In this document: piece by piece, positions 38,063 to 48,606 of the stretch
Numbering within the stretch: the first letter of the stretch is position 1
How the letters are laid out: every line of letters begins with the position of its first letter
DNA from: Candidatus Spongiihabitans thiooxidans
GTDB taxonomy: Bacteria; Pseudomonadota; Gammaproteobacteria; Arenicellales; Poriferihabitantaceae
Assembly: GCA_001543005.1 (NCBI GenBank)
Contig: LFLB01000026.1
Span: 1-60,975, forward strand
Length of the DNA: 60,975 nt
Direction: 5' to 3'
Notes under the pieces: generated by a model
Seen by the model: only the letters and a program-made list of their open reading frames with translations
Databases searched by the model: none
Told to the model about the DNA's origin: nothing
Translations under genes and position numbers: made by a program

Positions 38063-39043
38063 TCAGCGCTCATGCGGGCCAAGAAAACGATCTCCATTAA
38101 AGTGGATTATGTGATCTGGGTTATCTGCAATCCAGACTTCTGTTTCCCATGCTATATCTGCTGAATTTTTTCGGAACTCTGTTCGATTCGGAAAGGCAGT
38201 TACATATACCCTGCCCACTTTGCAGGTGGCGAAGGTTGCTTCTAGCTCTACCCATCTCTTATAAGACACTGGCCCATGACTTGTTACAGCCTCAATCAAA
38301 TATAACCAGTTGCGTTTTTCATCAAACACCACAACGTCCGGCAGTTTGTCATGTGACATAGGAGACACTCCGATAGACTCAAGAAACTCGCTTTCCAAAA
38401 TCATGAGTTTGCCTCCTTCGTCCCGGCTACTGGCGGTATCACCCAGATAGAGAAGACGACCGCCTCCCCCAATAAATCTGGAGCAGAATTCGTGGACTAT
38501 ATCGGCATGCAATTGATTATGTTTTCCTGGGGAAAGTGATATTTCTTTTCCATCCGGTAAGGTGATAGGGATTTTTTCTTTATCCAGTGTTTTTGCATAA
38601 AGAGTTTTTAAGCCAGTTAAATTCTGTTTGTACTCCTCAACCCTTCTCATCCATTTCCCCATTGGGTATTCTCTCAAAACAGCGAGAATAGATTCATTCA
38701 GCGAATAGTTATTATCTTTACTGTTTGTAGGGCGAGAAGGGTCGTCCCGATTTCGAGCTACAATTCGGGCTTGCTCAAATTGATGTAATGTCTGGCGGCG
38801 GATGGTTTCACGACTATTTGGTTTGTAATCCTGCCGATAGTGCTCACGAATGAATTGCATGATGTCTACTGTTGGGAGCAGCGGTGATTTTACGCTACCC
38901 CACGAATTTTCCGGTTGAATGTCTGCTAGAGCCAATAATACCCATCCTGATCTATCATTATATTGTGCCTTTGGCATACCAAGAACTTTTAATATTTCCT
39001 TGGACTGTTTTAGCTTCTCCTCTCGCTGTTTTTTTGTACTCAT
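38063..39043 (-). CDS. BsuBI/PstI-family type II restriction endonuclease
   Basis: The 326-residue protein resembles the BsuBI/PstI endonuclease family, which cuts CTGCAG. The helical N-terminal half is followed by the catalytic region with [42 protein letters not shown] (PD...E-x-(V/K)-type nuclease core) and [11 protein letters not shown]. Its start overlaps the stop of the methyltransferase gene by 1 bp. The methylase is translated first, a common safeguard order. Specificity is inferred from the family only. Confidence 0.87.
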   Translation of the reverse strand: MSTKKQREEKLKQSKEILKVLGMPKAQYNDRSGWVLLALADIQPENSWGSVKSPLLPTVDIMQFIREHYRQDYKPNSRETIRRQTLHQFEQARIVARNRDDPSRPTNSKDNNYSLNESILAVLREYPMGKWMRRVEEYKQNLTGLKTLYAKTLDKEKIPITLPDGKEISLSPGKHNQLHADIVHEFCSRFIGGGGRLLYLGDTASSRDEGGKLMILESEFLESIGVSPMSHDKLPDVVVFDEKRNWLYLIEAVTSHGPVSYKRWVELEATFATCKVGRVYVTAFPNRTEFRKNSADIAWETEVWIADNPDHIIHFNGDRFLGPHER

Positions 39044-40560
39044 TATAGGTCTCGAATATTTAGTGCAGATTGAACGATCTTATCTACTGTCGATTGTTCA
39101 TAGACATTAGTCCCCTGCATTTCCTTTCCTATTGATATAATCTGATCTCTTGTTGGCAATTTTAAAAGTCGTATTTCTGTAGCGTTAACTTGGGTATTTC
39201 CAGATATCGACCGGAAATAACGGTCCATAAGTGTAGAATTAAACAACGCAGCTAACCCAAATGCTTCGACAAGATCCATGTCTTCGCCTTTTACGCCGAT
39301 ATAGTTCAAATGGTTTTCTAATCCAATCAGGTGATCTTTGAATTGTTTAGGGTCATAGATACCTGCGACAAGGCGGCGCTTCTCATCTTTAGAACTGAAC
39401 CGCTTTAGAATTACATAGACTTTGTTACTACAGGTGTGTTTCTCGTGACCTTCCTTCAAAATAAACCACACATCCTTCCAGTGTTTTCCGGTCCATTCTA
39501 TACGGAATGCTTTAACATTGTGCATTCGTAACAAAGGAATGCTATCTTTCCTGACCTTTGCTGTAATAAATTCTCTTGTGCGAAATTCCACCACCGGGCC
39601 AGTGGAAATATAGTAATTGCTTTCCTCAAAACGGCTTGGCCAATCTTCAACTAACCTCAGAATATGACCGTCTGCTGCACTCTCTGGAATCCGAACAATG
39701 TTATGTAGATCGTCTCCATCAATAATCAGTTTTTGTGGATAGCGGACTACCTCGGCTTCCGCCAGGTCGTTTGAGCAAGCGCTTGAGCATATTTCTATAG
39801 TTGGTTGTTGTTCACATTTTACGAACTTACAAATAATGTTCTCTTGTAGAACCCCCCTGTTTTTGAAAAGACGGTTTCTAGATCGAAAGATATGCACTCG
39901 TTCTATGCTCATATTTGACTGGAGATAGTTACGGAAGCCTTTGAAATATAGGCCATTTGTAAAACTACGTGGAACAATAGCTACCATCTGTCCTCCTGAC
40001 ACTAGGCATGAGGATACAACGGCCATAAAAGATGCGTAAATATTGGGGTTGCCTTTAAACAGATCGGCGGTTGCTCCACTATATACGGAACTTTTGGAGT
40101 TATACTTGAAATATGGTGGATTGATTATTGAGATATGAAAATTACGTTCGTGTTTGTCCGGTCTGGATAAAATAAAATTCTCATTTAGAATTTCATACGA
40201 GAATTTTCCGCCATTGCTGATAAATGTTTTAACCAGTCTATCCATATTTTTTTCGAGTGCCGATAATATGCCTGTGTCTAACTCGAAAAGAACTGCATGA
40301 ACTCGACGGTTTCCTAGTTTTAAGCAGCGGCGAGCCGCAGATATTGTAAGAATTCCTTCTCCTGCACCCGCATCGAGAATTTTTACCAACTCAACGTTAC
40401 CAATGGCGTGCAACATTGATGCCATATAATTGGCGGTTGTTGGCTCTGTAAAAAACTGTCCCAACTCTTTGCTCTGTGACTTGGATTTGAAGTCAAATAG
40501 GCTAAGTTGTTCTACAGAATTAGTGTTCAACACAATATTAACTTCCTCTCCAAGTTCCAT
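39043..40560 (-). CDS. Type II adenine-specific DNA methyltransferase (PstI/BsuBI type)
   Basis: The 505-residue gamma-class N6-adenine methyltransferase protects sites from the adjacent endonuclease. The SAM-binding motif I is [14 protein letters not shown] and the catalytic motif IV is [17 protein letters not shown]; a C-terminal target-recognition region follows. It overlaps the endonuclease gene by one base. Base composition is lower in GC than acs and the copper genes, and imperfect direct repeats flank the pair, which suggests acquisition as a unit. Confidence 0.9.
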   Translation of the reverse strand: MELGEEVNIVLNTNSVEQLSLFDFKSKSQSKELGQFFTEPTTANYMASMLHAIGNVELVKILDAGAGEGILTISAARRCLKLGNRRVHAVLFELDTGILSALEKNMDRLVKTFISNGGKFSYEILNENFILSRPDKHERNFHISIINPPYFKYNSKSSVYSGATADLFKGNPNIYASFMAVVSSCLVSGGQMVAIVPRSFTNGLYFKGFRNYLQSNMSIERVHIFRSRNRLFKNRGVLQENIICKFVKCEQQPTIEICSSACSNDLAEAEVVRYPQKLIIDGDDLHNIVRIPESAADGHILRLVEDWPSRFEESNYYISTGPVVEFRTREFITAKVRKDSIPLLRMHNVKAFRIEWTGKHWKDVWFILKEGHEKHTCSNKVYVILKRFSSKDEKRRLVAGIYDPKQFKDHLIGLENHLNYIGVKGEDMDLVEAFGLAALFNSTLMDRYFRSISGNTQVNATEIRLLKLPTRDQIISIGKEMQGTNVYEQSTVDKIVQSALNIRDL

Positions 40561-40663
40561 TAGATTATCCTACCATGATTGAGATATTGTCGCCGGGTAC
40601 GGGCCTGCTTGTTTAGTGACTTGAAGATAGGTTAAAGGTCTTTCTGCTTCAGCTAATACCAAG

Positions 40664-40740
40664 CATAGGTAGTATAAGCCACCCATTGCAAGTGTGGCGC
40701 AAGCGCGAAATACGGAAATCAGATTATTCTTTGAATTGAA
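40664..40740. repeat. Right imperfect direct repeat flanking the PstI-type RM genes
   Basis: This is the partner of 37786-37867, located upstream of the methyltransferase start, in the 237-bp gap before the cyclodeaminase-family gene. No integrase or transposase accompanies it. Confidence 0.7.
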
Positions 40741-40797
40741 AACATCCGCACGGTTGGGTTCCCGGCTACTAAATTTCCCGGAGCGTTCAGCTAATCA

Positions 40798-41745
40798 CTA
40801 CGATTGTTCGTAAATAAACCGCGCGGCCATCAAATCCATGTGCCCGCCGCCGCCGTTTTTAAATACGGTTATCTCCTGGTCAGAGGTTCGACCAGGATGC
40901 TTGTTCTGACATAAATCGTAATGATCAGCAAGCACATCGGCTTCGCTAATCACGCCGTTTTTTATGGGAATCATAAGCTCGCCGATATCACTGATGGTGG
41001 TCAGGCGAGAATTAACGAATAGCCTGCTGCGTCGAATTGTTTGGTCATCGGCTTCACGCATATCCGGTGTGAAAGCGCCCACTAAATCGACATGCGTGCC
41101 GGCTCGTAGCCATTGACCCTTAATCAATGGTTCGGTAGTGCGCGTCGCGCAACATATCAGGTCGGCTTGTCTAACCGCGGTGGAAAGATTTTCGCTCACC
41201 TCGACTTGTATTTTATCGGTTTTTATACGTCCAGCCAGCTCAAAGGCGCCACGGATTGTTCGATTCCATAACAAGATTTTTCTGATAGACGGTCGTACCG
41301 CTTGATGGGCGTCAATCAGGTAAGGTGCCATATCTCCGGCGCCCACCATCAGCATGGTTTCCACCTCGTGACGTGCCAAATAACGCGCCCCCAAGGCTGA
41401 GTCTGCGGCAGTTTTGTAGTAGGTCATCACGGTTCCGTCTATGGCCGCTAACGGCAATCCGTTTTGGCCATCCAGCAACACGTAAACAGCCTGAATTACG
41501 GGAAGATTATTGGCAGAATTTGCTGGAATGATAGAAATAATTTTTGCGCCCATCGCATGATCATGTTGCCACGCTGCGCGGATAAAAAATGAATTGTTCA
41601 TCTCGGGCGATTCGGCTGCTGTGGGTTGTGTCAGCAGTAAATCGCGCGTCTCATCGGCTGGCTGTTGATGCAATTTCGCCAGCCCGTCGATAAGTTTGGA
41701 AAACTCGCAGATACGATGCACTTGCTCAGCATTAATCGATTTCAT
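40798..41745 (-). CDS. Ornithine cyclodeaminase / mu-crystallin family oxidoreductase
   Basis: The 315-residue NAD(P)-binding protein belongs to the OCD/mu-crystallin family, which includes ornithine cyclodeaminase, alanine dehydrogenases and pyrroline-2-carboxylate (ketimine) reductases. Visible features are [38 protein letters not shown] (substrate region with the catalytic Lys) and the dinucleotide motif [13 protein letters not shown] (from about residue 133). The exact reaction cannot be called. The start overlaps the stop of the copper ATPase by 4 nt (ATGA), so it is expressed with the metal-resistance genes, an unexpected pairing. Confidence 0.85.
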   Translation of the reverse strand: MKSINAEQVHRICEFSKLIDGLAKLHQQPADETRDLLLTQPTAAESPEMNNSFFIRAAWQHDHAMGAKIISIIPANSANNLPVIQAVYVLLDGQNGLPLAAIDGTVMTYYKTAADSALGARYLARHEVETMLMVGAGDMAPYLIDAHQAVRPSIRKILLWNRTIRGAFELAGRIKTDKIQVEVSENLSTAVRQADLICCATRTTEPLIKGQWLRAGTHVDLVGAFTPDMREADDQTIRRSRLFVNSRLTTISDIGELMIPIKNGVISEADVLADHYDLCQNKHPGRTSDQEITVFKNGGGGHMDLMAARFIYEQS

Positions 41746-44189
41746 AATTTCAGCCGGTTTAGCCGTAGCGCATTGGTAATCACGGATACCGAGCTGATGC
41801 TCATCGCCGCCGCGGCGATGATTGGACTTAACAGTATGCCGAATGCCGGATACAGCACGCCAGCCGCGACCGGCACGCCCAGACTGTTGTAGGCAAAGGC
41901 AAAGAGCAGGTTCTGGCGAATATTTTGCATGGTTGCCCGACTCAGTCGCCGTGCACGGACGATGCCGCGCAGATCGCCTTTCACCAGCGTGACGCCGGCG
42001 CTTTCCATGGCCACGTCGGTGCCCGTGCCCATGGCAATACCCACTTGAGCCTGGGCCAATGCGGGGGCGTCGTTTATGCCATCGCCCGCCATCGCTACGA
42101 CATGTCCGGCTTCTTGCAGTTGTTTTATTTTCTCGGCTTTCTGACCAGGCAACACGCCGGCAACAATGTCATCAATATCGAGCTTTTGGGCGACAGCACG
42201 GGCCGTGGTTTCATTATCACCGGTAAGCATGATCACCCTTAACCCTTCATCGTGCAGGGCCTTGATGGCTGCCGGGGTAGTGGATTTGACCGGGTCAGCG
42301 ACCCCGATCAATCCAGCAACCGCTCCGTCAATGGAGACAAACATGACGGTTTGCCCGTCAGCGCGCATCTGCTCACTATGTTGCCACAGTGGCTCTGATG
42401 TTTTCAGTTTCAGTTGGTCCAACAGTGCACGATTGCCAAGGCCAACCGTCTTGCCGTCAACGACGCCAGTAACGCCTTTTCCGGTAATCGACTGAAACGA
42501 TTCAGCCTGGCCGGGTTCAATGCCCCGGTCCTGCGCGCCCGCGACAATGGCCGCCGCCAGAGGGTGTTCACTGCCACGTTCCAGCGTCGCTGCACAATAC
42601 AATAGCTGCGTTTCATCGACATTCTCCAGCGGGCTTACGGAAACCAGCTTCGGTTTGCCCTCGGTCAGTGTTCCGGTTTTGTCAACCACCAGCGTATCGA
42701 CCTTGCGTATCATTTCGATTGCTTCGGCGTTTTTGAACAATACGCCCGCGCTCGCGCCCTTACCGGTGGCAACCATGATGGACATGGGGGTGGCCAGTCC
42801 CAATGCACAGGGACAAGCAATAATTAACACCGCCACGGCATTGATAATGGCGTAGGCCATAGCTGGCTCCGGACCCCACAGTGCCCAGGCGATAAAGGCG
42901 ATCACCGCAACCAGGATTACCGCCGGGACAAAATAACCGGCGACAACATCAGCAAGCAGTTGAATCGGCGCACGGCTGCGCTGCGCCTGGGCGACCATCT
43001 GCACAATTTGCGCAAGCAAAGTGTCGGCGCCGACACGCTGGGCCTCAATAACTAATCCGCCGGTGCCGTTGACTGTCGCTCCGAGAACCTGATCATTCAC
43101 TGTTTTTGCTACCGGGATGGGTTCGCCGGTAATCATGGACTCGTCGATTGCGCTGTCACCCTCCAGCACCAAGCCATCGACCGGCACTTTTTCGCCCGGT
43201 CTGATGCGCAAATGATCCCCCTGCCGGACTTGGTCTAGCGGTACGTCTCGTTCACTTCCATCGGCTTCAATCCGTCTGGCGGTATTTGGTGCGAGACCCA
43301 GAAGCGCTTTAATGGCGGCGCCGGTACTGCTGCGCGCGCGTAGTTCCATGACCTGACCGAGCAACACCAAGACGATGATGATTGCTGCTGTTTCAAAGTA
43401 AACGGCGACTTCTCCAAACTCATCGCCAAACGATGCCGGAAAAATCTCCGGCGCCAGCGTCGCCACCAGACTGTAAACATAGGCGACCCCGGTGCCGAGG
43501 GCGATCAAGGTGAACATGTTTAGATTTCGGCTCATTACCGAGCGCCAGCCACGCACAAAGAATGGCCAACCCCCCCAAAGCACCACGGGGGTGGCAACCA
43601 TCATTTCCAGCCAGGCAAGGGTGCGGGGAGACCCCAGCCAGTCGAAACTGACGCCCGGTATGAGCCCACCCATCGCGATGATGATCAGGGGGATTGACAG
43701 CGCCACACTGACCCAGAACCGCCGAGTCATATCGACCAGTTCCGGATTTTCTGGTTCCTCAAGTTCTACGGTAACCGGCGCAAGCGCCATGCCACAGGTT
43801 GGGCAATCACCAGATTCATCCCCGGTAATTTCGGGATGCATCGGGCAGGTGTATTGCGTGTGCGTGACCTGTAGCACCAGTTCTCTTTCAAGCGCCATAC
43901 CACATACCGGGCATGCGCCAGGTTTGTTCTCCCGGACTTCCGGGTGCATCGGGCAAGTGTAAATCCCGCCTTCCTGATTCGGAGTTTCGCTCTCTTTTCG
44001 GGCCTTGCCTGACAAATAATCATCCGCATTCGCACTGAACTTTGCCTGGCAGTGATTACTGCAGAAATAGTAGGTAGTACCGTCCTGTACTGCGGTCGCT
44101 ACTGGCCGTTCGGGATCGACGCTCATCCCGCATACCGGATCGGTTACCATCGTGTTTTCGGCTTGTGCCGAATTTTGCTCGTCATTCAC
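41742..44189 (-). CDS. Copper/silver-type P1B ATPase with YHS and two heavy-metal-binding domains
   Basis: This 815-residue P-type ATPase exports monovalent metal (Cu or Ag) across the inner membrane. The N-terminus has a YHS/TRASH domain (about 15-60, [10 protein letters not shown]...YYFCSNHC). Two heavy-metal-binding modules of the YTCPMHPE...CPVCGM type follow at about 77-101 and 113-136. The core has the CPC transport motif ([12 protein letters not shown]), phosphorylation site [11 protein letters not shown] and hinge [13 protein letters not shown]. It lies downstream of dsbC-like and small exported genes in one direction and is coupled to the reductase gene. Confidence 0.94.
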   Translation of the reverse strand: MNDEQNSAQAENTMVTDPVCGMSVDPERPVATAVQDGTTYYFCSNHCQAKFSANADDYLSGKARKESETPNQEGGIYTCPMHPEVRENKPGACPVCGMALERELVLQVTHTQYTCPMHPEITGDESGDCPTCGMALAPVTVELEEPENPELVDMTRRFWVSVALSIPLIIIAMGGLIPGVSFDWLGSPRTLAWLEMMVATPVVLWGGWPFFVRGWRSVMSRNLNMFTLIALGTGVAYVYSLVATLAPEIFPASFGDEFGEVAVYFETAAIIIVLVLLGQVMELRARSSTGAAIKALLGLAPNTARRIEADGSERDVPLDQVRQGDHLRIRPGEKVPVDGLVLEGDSAIDESMITGEPIPVAKTVNDQVLGATVNGTGGLVIEAQRVGADTLLAQIVQMVAQAQRSRAPIQLLADVVAGYFVPAVILVAVIAFIAWALWGPEPAMAYAIINAVAVLIIACPCALGLATPMSIMVATGKGASAGVLFKNAEAIEMIRKVDTLVVDKTGTLTEGKPKLVSVSPLENVDETQLLYCAATLERGSEHPLAAAIVAGAQDRGIEPGQAESFQSITGKGVTGVVDGKTVGLGNRALLDQLKLKTSEPLWQHSEQMRADGQTVMFVSIDGAVAGLIGVADPVKSTTPAAIKALHDEGLRVIMLTGDNETTARAVAQKLDIDDIVAGVLPGQKAEKIKQLQEAGHVVAMAGDGINDAPALAQAQVGIAMGTGTDVAMESAGVTLVKGDLRGIVRARRLSRATMQNIRQNLLFAFAYNSLGVPVAAGVLYPAFGILLSPIIAAAAMSISSVSVITNALRLNRLKL

Positions 44190-44374
44190 TGAGTATGCCT
44201 GCCTGAGTTAAAGAAATGCCATTATACCGCCTGTTATAAACCTGGACTGCATACATGCCAAGACTATGGTGTACGGCATAAATGCACAGAATCGAAATGA
44301 TCACGATTCGAGGTGAAGATCAACCGGAAATCAGAATATGCCAACCTGGATTCCTGTTTCGCAATATGATCAAA

Positions 44375-44677
44375 TTATTTCAATTCCACATTTGTAGCAA
44401 TCAGGTCGGTACCGTCAACTTTAAAATCGACGAATGCGGTACTGTCAGCGTTGATTTTCATTTCTATCATTTCCATAATTTTTTTATTTGCTTGAAATGT
44501 AATCAGGCTCATAGTTTGCGCATCCAGAATGGTAAAGGTATTTTTCTCAACATCGACCTTTAAAACATTACCAACATGGGTGGCGGGACCTGCTGCTGCA
44601 CAAGCCCAGATTGAGGTAGAAAAGCTAAACGCAATGGTAAAAGCCAGCACCAAGAGTATCTTCATTTTCATGGGCAT
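44375..44677 (-). CDS. Small exported protein of the metal cluster, function unknown
   Basis: The 100-residue protein has a signal peptide (about 1-25, ending near SIWACAAA) and a short beta-rich domain (THVGNVLKVDVEKNTFTILDAQTMSLITFQA) suggestive of a small barrel like those of periplasmic metal-binding proteins. I do not recognise the family. Cys and Met residues could bind copper. The start lies 1 nt after the dsbC-like stop; a later ATG (MKMKILL) may be the real start. It is cotranscribed with the ATPase gene 185 bp downstream. Confidence 0.7.
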   Translation of the reverse strand: MPMKMKILLVLAFTIAFSFSTSIWACAAAGPATHVGNVLKVDVEKNTFTILDAQTMSLITFQANKKIMEMIEMKINADSTAFVDFKVDGTDLIATNVELK

Positions 44678-44678
44678 C

Positions 44679-45428
44679 CTATTGTATTACTGCCGTGTGC
44701 GCCTGCTGTGCGGCCTCAACAATTTTCAAGTAGGGCGCATACCCACCCAGCCTGCTGCCATCTTCGAAAATGATTGTCGGAGTGCCTCTGACACCAATCT
44801 GAACGCCCAGCTCATGGTGCGCGCTAACCGGATTTGGGCATTTTTTCTGTATCACAGCCAGCCCGGCTTTGGCATCGGTCATTGCCTGGCGGGGATCATC
44901 CGCACACCATACAGAAGCCATGTCGTCGGCGACAGAAGAAGGAATACCGGCTCGTGGATATGCGAGATACCGAACCTTAACCCCATTTTCGTTGAGTTGC
45001 GGCACCTCCTGATGAAGTTTCGCGCAATACGGGCAAGTGATGTCGGTAAAAACCGTAATCGTGCTTTTGACTTGCTCAGGAGCAAACACAATCATGCTGT
45101 CCTCGCCGATTTTCTCGATCACATCAGCGAGTGCTTTTTTACGTTCAAGTTCAGTCAGATTTGTGCCTTGTGCGAGATCAATCAGGTCGCCGTCCACGAC
45201 GTAGCGACCGTCTGCGGACATATACACGACATTAGACCCAAAAGACACTTGAAATAATCCCGTTATTGGGGATCTGGTGGCATTTTCTGTGGTAAACCCA
45301 GGGAAAAATTTATTTGCCGTATCAATAACGGCTTGTGGAATATGCTGCTCCGAATAGGATGTGAGTATTGGAAAGAGGCTAAACACAGCCATCAAAACCA
45401 TACCTGTTTTCATGTTTATTTTCATCAA
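44679..45428 (-). CDS. DsbC-type periplasmic thiol:disulfide interchange protein
   Basis: The 249-residue protein has a signal peptide (about 1-26), a short N-terminal dimerisation domain and a thioredoxin-fold domain with the active site CPYC at 132-135, then the cis-Pro loop GVRGTPTIIF. DsbC isomerases usually have CGYC, so the variant may alter redox potential. An AGGAG ribosome binding site precedes the ATG. As the first gene of the copper cluster it may repair copper-induced disulfides or mature a metal protein, which is inference from context. Confidence 0.88.
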   Translation of the reverse strand: MMKINMKTGMVLMAVFSLFPILTSYSEQHIPQAVIDTANKFFPGFTTENATRSPITGLFQVSFGSNVVYMSADGRYVVDGDLIDLAQGTNLTELERKKALADVIEKIGEDSMIVFAPEQVKSTITVFTDITCPYCAKLHQEVPQLNENGVKVRYLAYPRAGIPSSVADDMASVWCADDPRQAMTDAKAGLAVIQKKCPNPVSAHHELGVQIGVRGTPTIIFEDGSRLGGYAPYLKIVEAAQQAHTAVIQ

Positions 45429-45719
45429 TAACTCCTGAATGCACCAATATATTAAGCAGGCCGAGAACGACCTCTGGAACCAATGCCAACCCTCAAAGTC
45501 ATATAGCGATTATCTCAAAGTAAATGTTAGCAGTAAATAGTTACAGATTGTATGGCCACACAGAATAAACCCTGATTAAGTACTGAGTTAAGCGTACTTG
45601 TCAATCAATAACAATAAAATATTTTTACTTTGATATTGACTTTATTGCCATTACAGGCATAGATTTATGGTTTAGTGAGGCGAACAAATCATTCATTTTA
45701 CTTTAAAGAGGGGGGGGTT

Positions 45720-46097
45720 ATGGATATGAAACACTATTGGGAAAAAGTTCCGTCATTTGGAGCGATTGTTGCGGCCGCTGGCTGTCCAATTTGTTTTCCT
45801 GCATTGGCTGCGGTCGGTTCGGTTTTCGGTCTTAGTGCTTTGGCGGCATACGAAAATCAATTTATTTTGGTTACTCAAATATTTGTTGCGTTGAGCTTAG
45901 TATTTGCAGTACTCAGCTTTAGAAGAACACGAGTCAAGTTATCATTAATGATCGCCCTGCTTTCTGGTGTTCTGATTTTCGGATCATGGTATATATTTTG
46001 GAACGAGGCGCTTGTTTATCTTGGATTGGCCGGAATATTTATTTCCGCTGTATGGAATATAAGACTGGAAAAACGTATAAGGGAATGCAAAACCTAG
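45720..46097 (+). CDS. MerC/MerT-like four-helix membrane protein
   Basis: The 125-residue protein has four hydrophobic helices and a Cys pair at the first helix (AAGCPICFPALAAVG), the arrangement of mercury-transport proteins of the MerC group. The ATG at 45720 is chosen because a run of GAGGGGGG lies just upstream; a frame from 45675 would only add leader sequence. It is divergent from the DsbC-like gene across a 290-bp spacer that probably holds the regulated promoters (an unplaced TTGACT...TACAGGCATAGAT stretch is seen). It could import Hg or Cu for detoxification or delivery. Confidence 0.72.
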   Translation: MDMKHYWEKVPSFGAIVAAAGCPICFPALAAVGSVFGLSALAAYENQFILVTQIFVALSLVFAVLSFRRTRVKLSLMIALLSGVLIFGSWYIFWNEALVYLGLAGIFISAVWNIRLEKRIRECKT

Positions 46098-46442
46098 CCG
46101 GCTGTAGTTGATTGATCTGGTAATACAAGAGCCAATAATCACACTTCAGTTATATTAAGTCGGTTATATATAAGAGCCTGCCGTTCAGGTAGCGGTTGCC
46201 ACACGGCGAAAATTCTCTCCCAGGCATCCGCGAATATCATTGTTGTTAAATCCGCGGCCATATCATCCCTCAACCATGATCCATCTGCGATTGATTAGAC
46301 AATCAACATAACTTTGCCACCCGGTGATTACCCCATCATAAGCAATTTCATATTCATTGCAGTTATGATCCAGGACTTGGTATCGTTTCGTTAACATCGT
46401 ATGATAGATTTAACCCATTGATCTATCTAATCAGAAAATAAA
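46098..46442 (+). other. 345-bp gap before the MttB-family gene
   Basis: No gene, repeat or RNA structure is convincing here. It should contain the promoter of the methyltransferase gene; a TATGATAGATTTAAC stretch about 40 bp before the start could be a -10 region. Confidence 0.35.
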
Positions 46443-48005
46443 ATGGTACGCCAATCCCGCCGTAGAAACCGTCGTGGTGCAGTTAAGCAAGAAGTTGCTG
46501 CTATCCGTTTACCTCAACTCGAACGTAAAAAGCTGCGCAACCGTTTCGCGCCAGTAGAACCGCTGGACCAAGAGCAAGTCGAATTAATTCACGATGCATC
46601 GCTACAACTTCTTGAACAACAAGGTATCGAAGTTCTCGGCGACCAGGCGTTGGCGCTGTTTCGCCAGGCCGGCGCCGATGTGGATGCGGATGGCATTGTG
46701 AAAATGGATCGCGGGCTGGTGCTGGAAACCATTGCAAAAGCGCCTGCTGAATTTACGTTGATGCCGAGAAATTCGGAAAATGCGGTGCAAGTGGGCGGTG
46801 ATGTGATTAATTTCGGACTGGTATCCGGGCCACCCAACGTTCACGATAACATTCAGGGTCGGCGTGCCGGCAATATCGCTGACTACCGCAAAGTCATTAG
46901 TCTCGGTCAGTACTTTAATGTACTGACCTTCTTCGGAAATCAAGCACTCGCGCCCACCGACCTGCCCGCCAACAATCGCCACCTTGATACAACGATGATC
47001 AATTTAACCTTGTCAGACAAGGTGTTTCTTGCCTCTGGTATCGGCGGCGGGCGGGCCCGGGATGCGATTGAGCTATGCGCCATTGCACGCGGTCTCAGCC
47101 TTGATGAGATGCTGGATAGCCCCACGGTGTTGACAAATATAAACATCAATTCGCCGCGTAAGTTGGATGACTCGATGGCCTACGGCGCCATGCAAATGGC
47201 AATGCTTGGTCAGGCGGTTGTGGTAACACCGTTTACGTTGATGGGGGCGATGACACCAGCGACCATGGCCGGGGCATTGGTGCAACAAAACGCCGAGGCT
47301 TTGCTTGGCATATCTTTGGTGCAATTGACCCGTCCGGGCGCGCCTGTGGTCTATGGCGGATTTACCTCAAATGTTGATATGCGCTCTGGAGCACCCGCAT
47401 TCGGTACACCAGAGAACGCGCTTGCCAATATGGCTGGCGGCCAGTTTGCGCGTAAATACAACCTGCCCTATCGAACCAGCGCGTGCAACGCCTCCAATGC
47501 CGTGGACGGACAGGCTACCTGGGAAACGCAAATGGCGTTGTGGGGCGCGGTTATGGGGCATGGCAATTTGATTCTCCATGCTGCCGGCTGGCTTGAAGGT
47601 GGATTGGTCGCATCGTTTGAGAAAATTGTCATGGATTGTGAAATGCTGCAACATATGAGCAGTATGCTCGAACCGATCAAAATTGATGCTGCCGAAATGG
47701 GTCTTGAAGCGATCAAAGAAGTGGGCCCAGGCGGCCATTTTTTTGGCTGTGCGCACACTTTGGAGCGATACAAAACCGCGTTTTACCAGCCCTTTCTGAG
47801 CGACTGGCAGAACCATGAAAATTGGCTACTTTCCGGCGCTAAGGATGCGACCCTGCGCGCCACCGAAATCTGGCAGAAAGTACTCAATGAATTTGAGCAA
47901 CCGCCAACCGACCCGGCGATTCGAGAGGCCATGCAAGCCTATGTCGCTAAACGTAAGGAAAAACTAAAAACCAACGAGCCCGAACTTGAGCCTACGCCGC
48001 TGTGA
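46443..48005 (+). CDS. MttB-family methylamine/betaine methyltransferase, non-pyrrolysine type
   Basis: The 520-residue protein aligns with the trimethylamine methyltransferase (MttB) superfamily: LDQEQVELIHDASLQLLEQQGIEVLG at the start, PRNSENAVQVGG, and GHGNLILHAAGWLEGGL in the core. There is no in-frame TAG, so it lacks the pyrrolysine of methanogen MttB and belongs with MtgB-like members, some of which demethylate glycine betaine to feed a corrinoid protein. No corrinoid protein or reactivase gene is next to it, so its methyl acceptor would have to be encoded elsewhere. Confidence 0.85.
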   Translation: MVRQSRRRNRRGAVKQEVAAIRLPQLERKKLRNRFAPVEPLDQEQVELIHDASLQLLEQQGIEVLGDQALALFRQAGADVDADGIVKMDRGLVLETIAKAPAEFTLMPRNSENAVQVGGDVINFGLVSGPPNVHDNIQGRRAGNIADYRKVISLGQYFNVLTFFGNQALAPTDLPANNRHLDTTMINLTLSDKVFLASGIGGGRARDAIELCAIARGLSLDEMLDSPTVLTNININSPRKLDDSMAYGAMQMAMLGQAVVVTPFTLMGAMTPATMAGALVQQNAEALLGISLVQLTRPGAPVVYGGFTSNVDMRSGAPAFGTPENALANMAGGQFARKYNLPYRTSACNASNAVDGQATWETQMALWGAVMGHGNLILHAAGWLEGGLVASFEKIVMDCEMLQHMSSMLEPIKIDAAEMGLEAIKEVGPGGHFFGCAHTLERYKTAFYQPFLSDWQNHENWLLSGAKDATLRATEIWQKVLNEFEQPPTDPAIREAMQAYVAKRKEKLKTNEPELEPTPL

Positions 48006-48154
48006 CAAATTAAGGAGACACAACACTTAATTCAAGGCAAGCGCGGTCGCGGGGCCGGTGGCAAGGAGCCGGTATTGGGCTTGCTTAAACGCGATGGCAG
48101 GTGTTGTATACTGCGAGGCAGTTTTGTTTAACCACTATATTAGAGGCAATGAAA

Positions 48155-48528
48155 ATGACGACTAAAAAACCAAGTTATTGGGTGGTCGGGCATCGTGGGG
48201 TGGCTCTAATCATCAAGACAAACGCTTTGTTGAAAACAGCATGTGGATGCTTGGATGGGAAAAAGGTGGTCCGGACAAACTCGCAAAAAAGATTAATATC
48301 GGTGACCGCATTGCAATAAAGCGTATGAAAGGCAGAGGAAAGTCTGAAATTTGTATTTTGCACATTGGAATCGTCAAAGGTGTTATAAAAGACACAAGTA
48401 ATGTTGTTTGTGCAGTGGATTGGGTGGCGACTAATTTAAAGCGCGATGTTCCTTCTCGCGGATTCTACAAGTCAATACACGGTCCGGTTACAGATATTCC
48501 GTGGCTGAACGAAGCATTCCGCCTGTAA
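48155..48528 (+). pseudogene. Frameshifted small nucleic-acid-binding-like (EVE/PUA-type?) protein
   Basis: The start MTTKKPSYWVVG at 48155 (TAGAGG 8 nt upstream) is in one frame. The rest, SWGGSNHQDKRFVENSMWMLGW to the stop at 48528, is in the next. One extra G at the GGG run (48188-48190) would join them as YWVVG-A-SWGGSN and give about 124 residues. The segment INIGDRIAIKRMKGRG...ILHIGIVKGVI resembles domains often found at the N-terminus of defence proteins, but I cannot name the family securely. It precedes the defence island. Confidence 0.6.
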
Positions 48529-48569
48529 CAATAACCGGAGGTGACCGACCGCCACCGTATTTTATAACC

Positions 48570-48586
48570 CCACGCTGAAAGCGTGG
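48570..48586. terminator. Perfect 7-bp hairpin after the frameshifted gene
   Basis: CCACGCT and AGCGTGG pair around a GAA loop. It lies 40 bp after the stop of the upstream gene and 20 bp before the next small ORF. No T-run follows, so it could be an attenuator or a recombination or REP-like hairpin instead of a simple terminator. Confidence 0.45.
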
Positions 48587-48606
48587 AACAAGATATTCCT
48601 TAGCAC

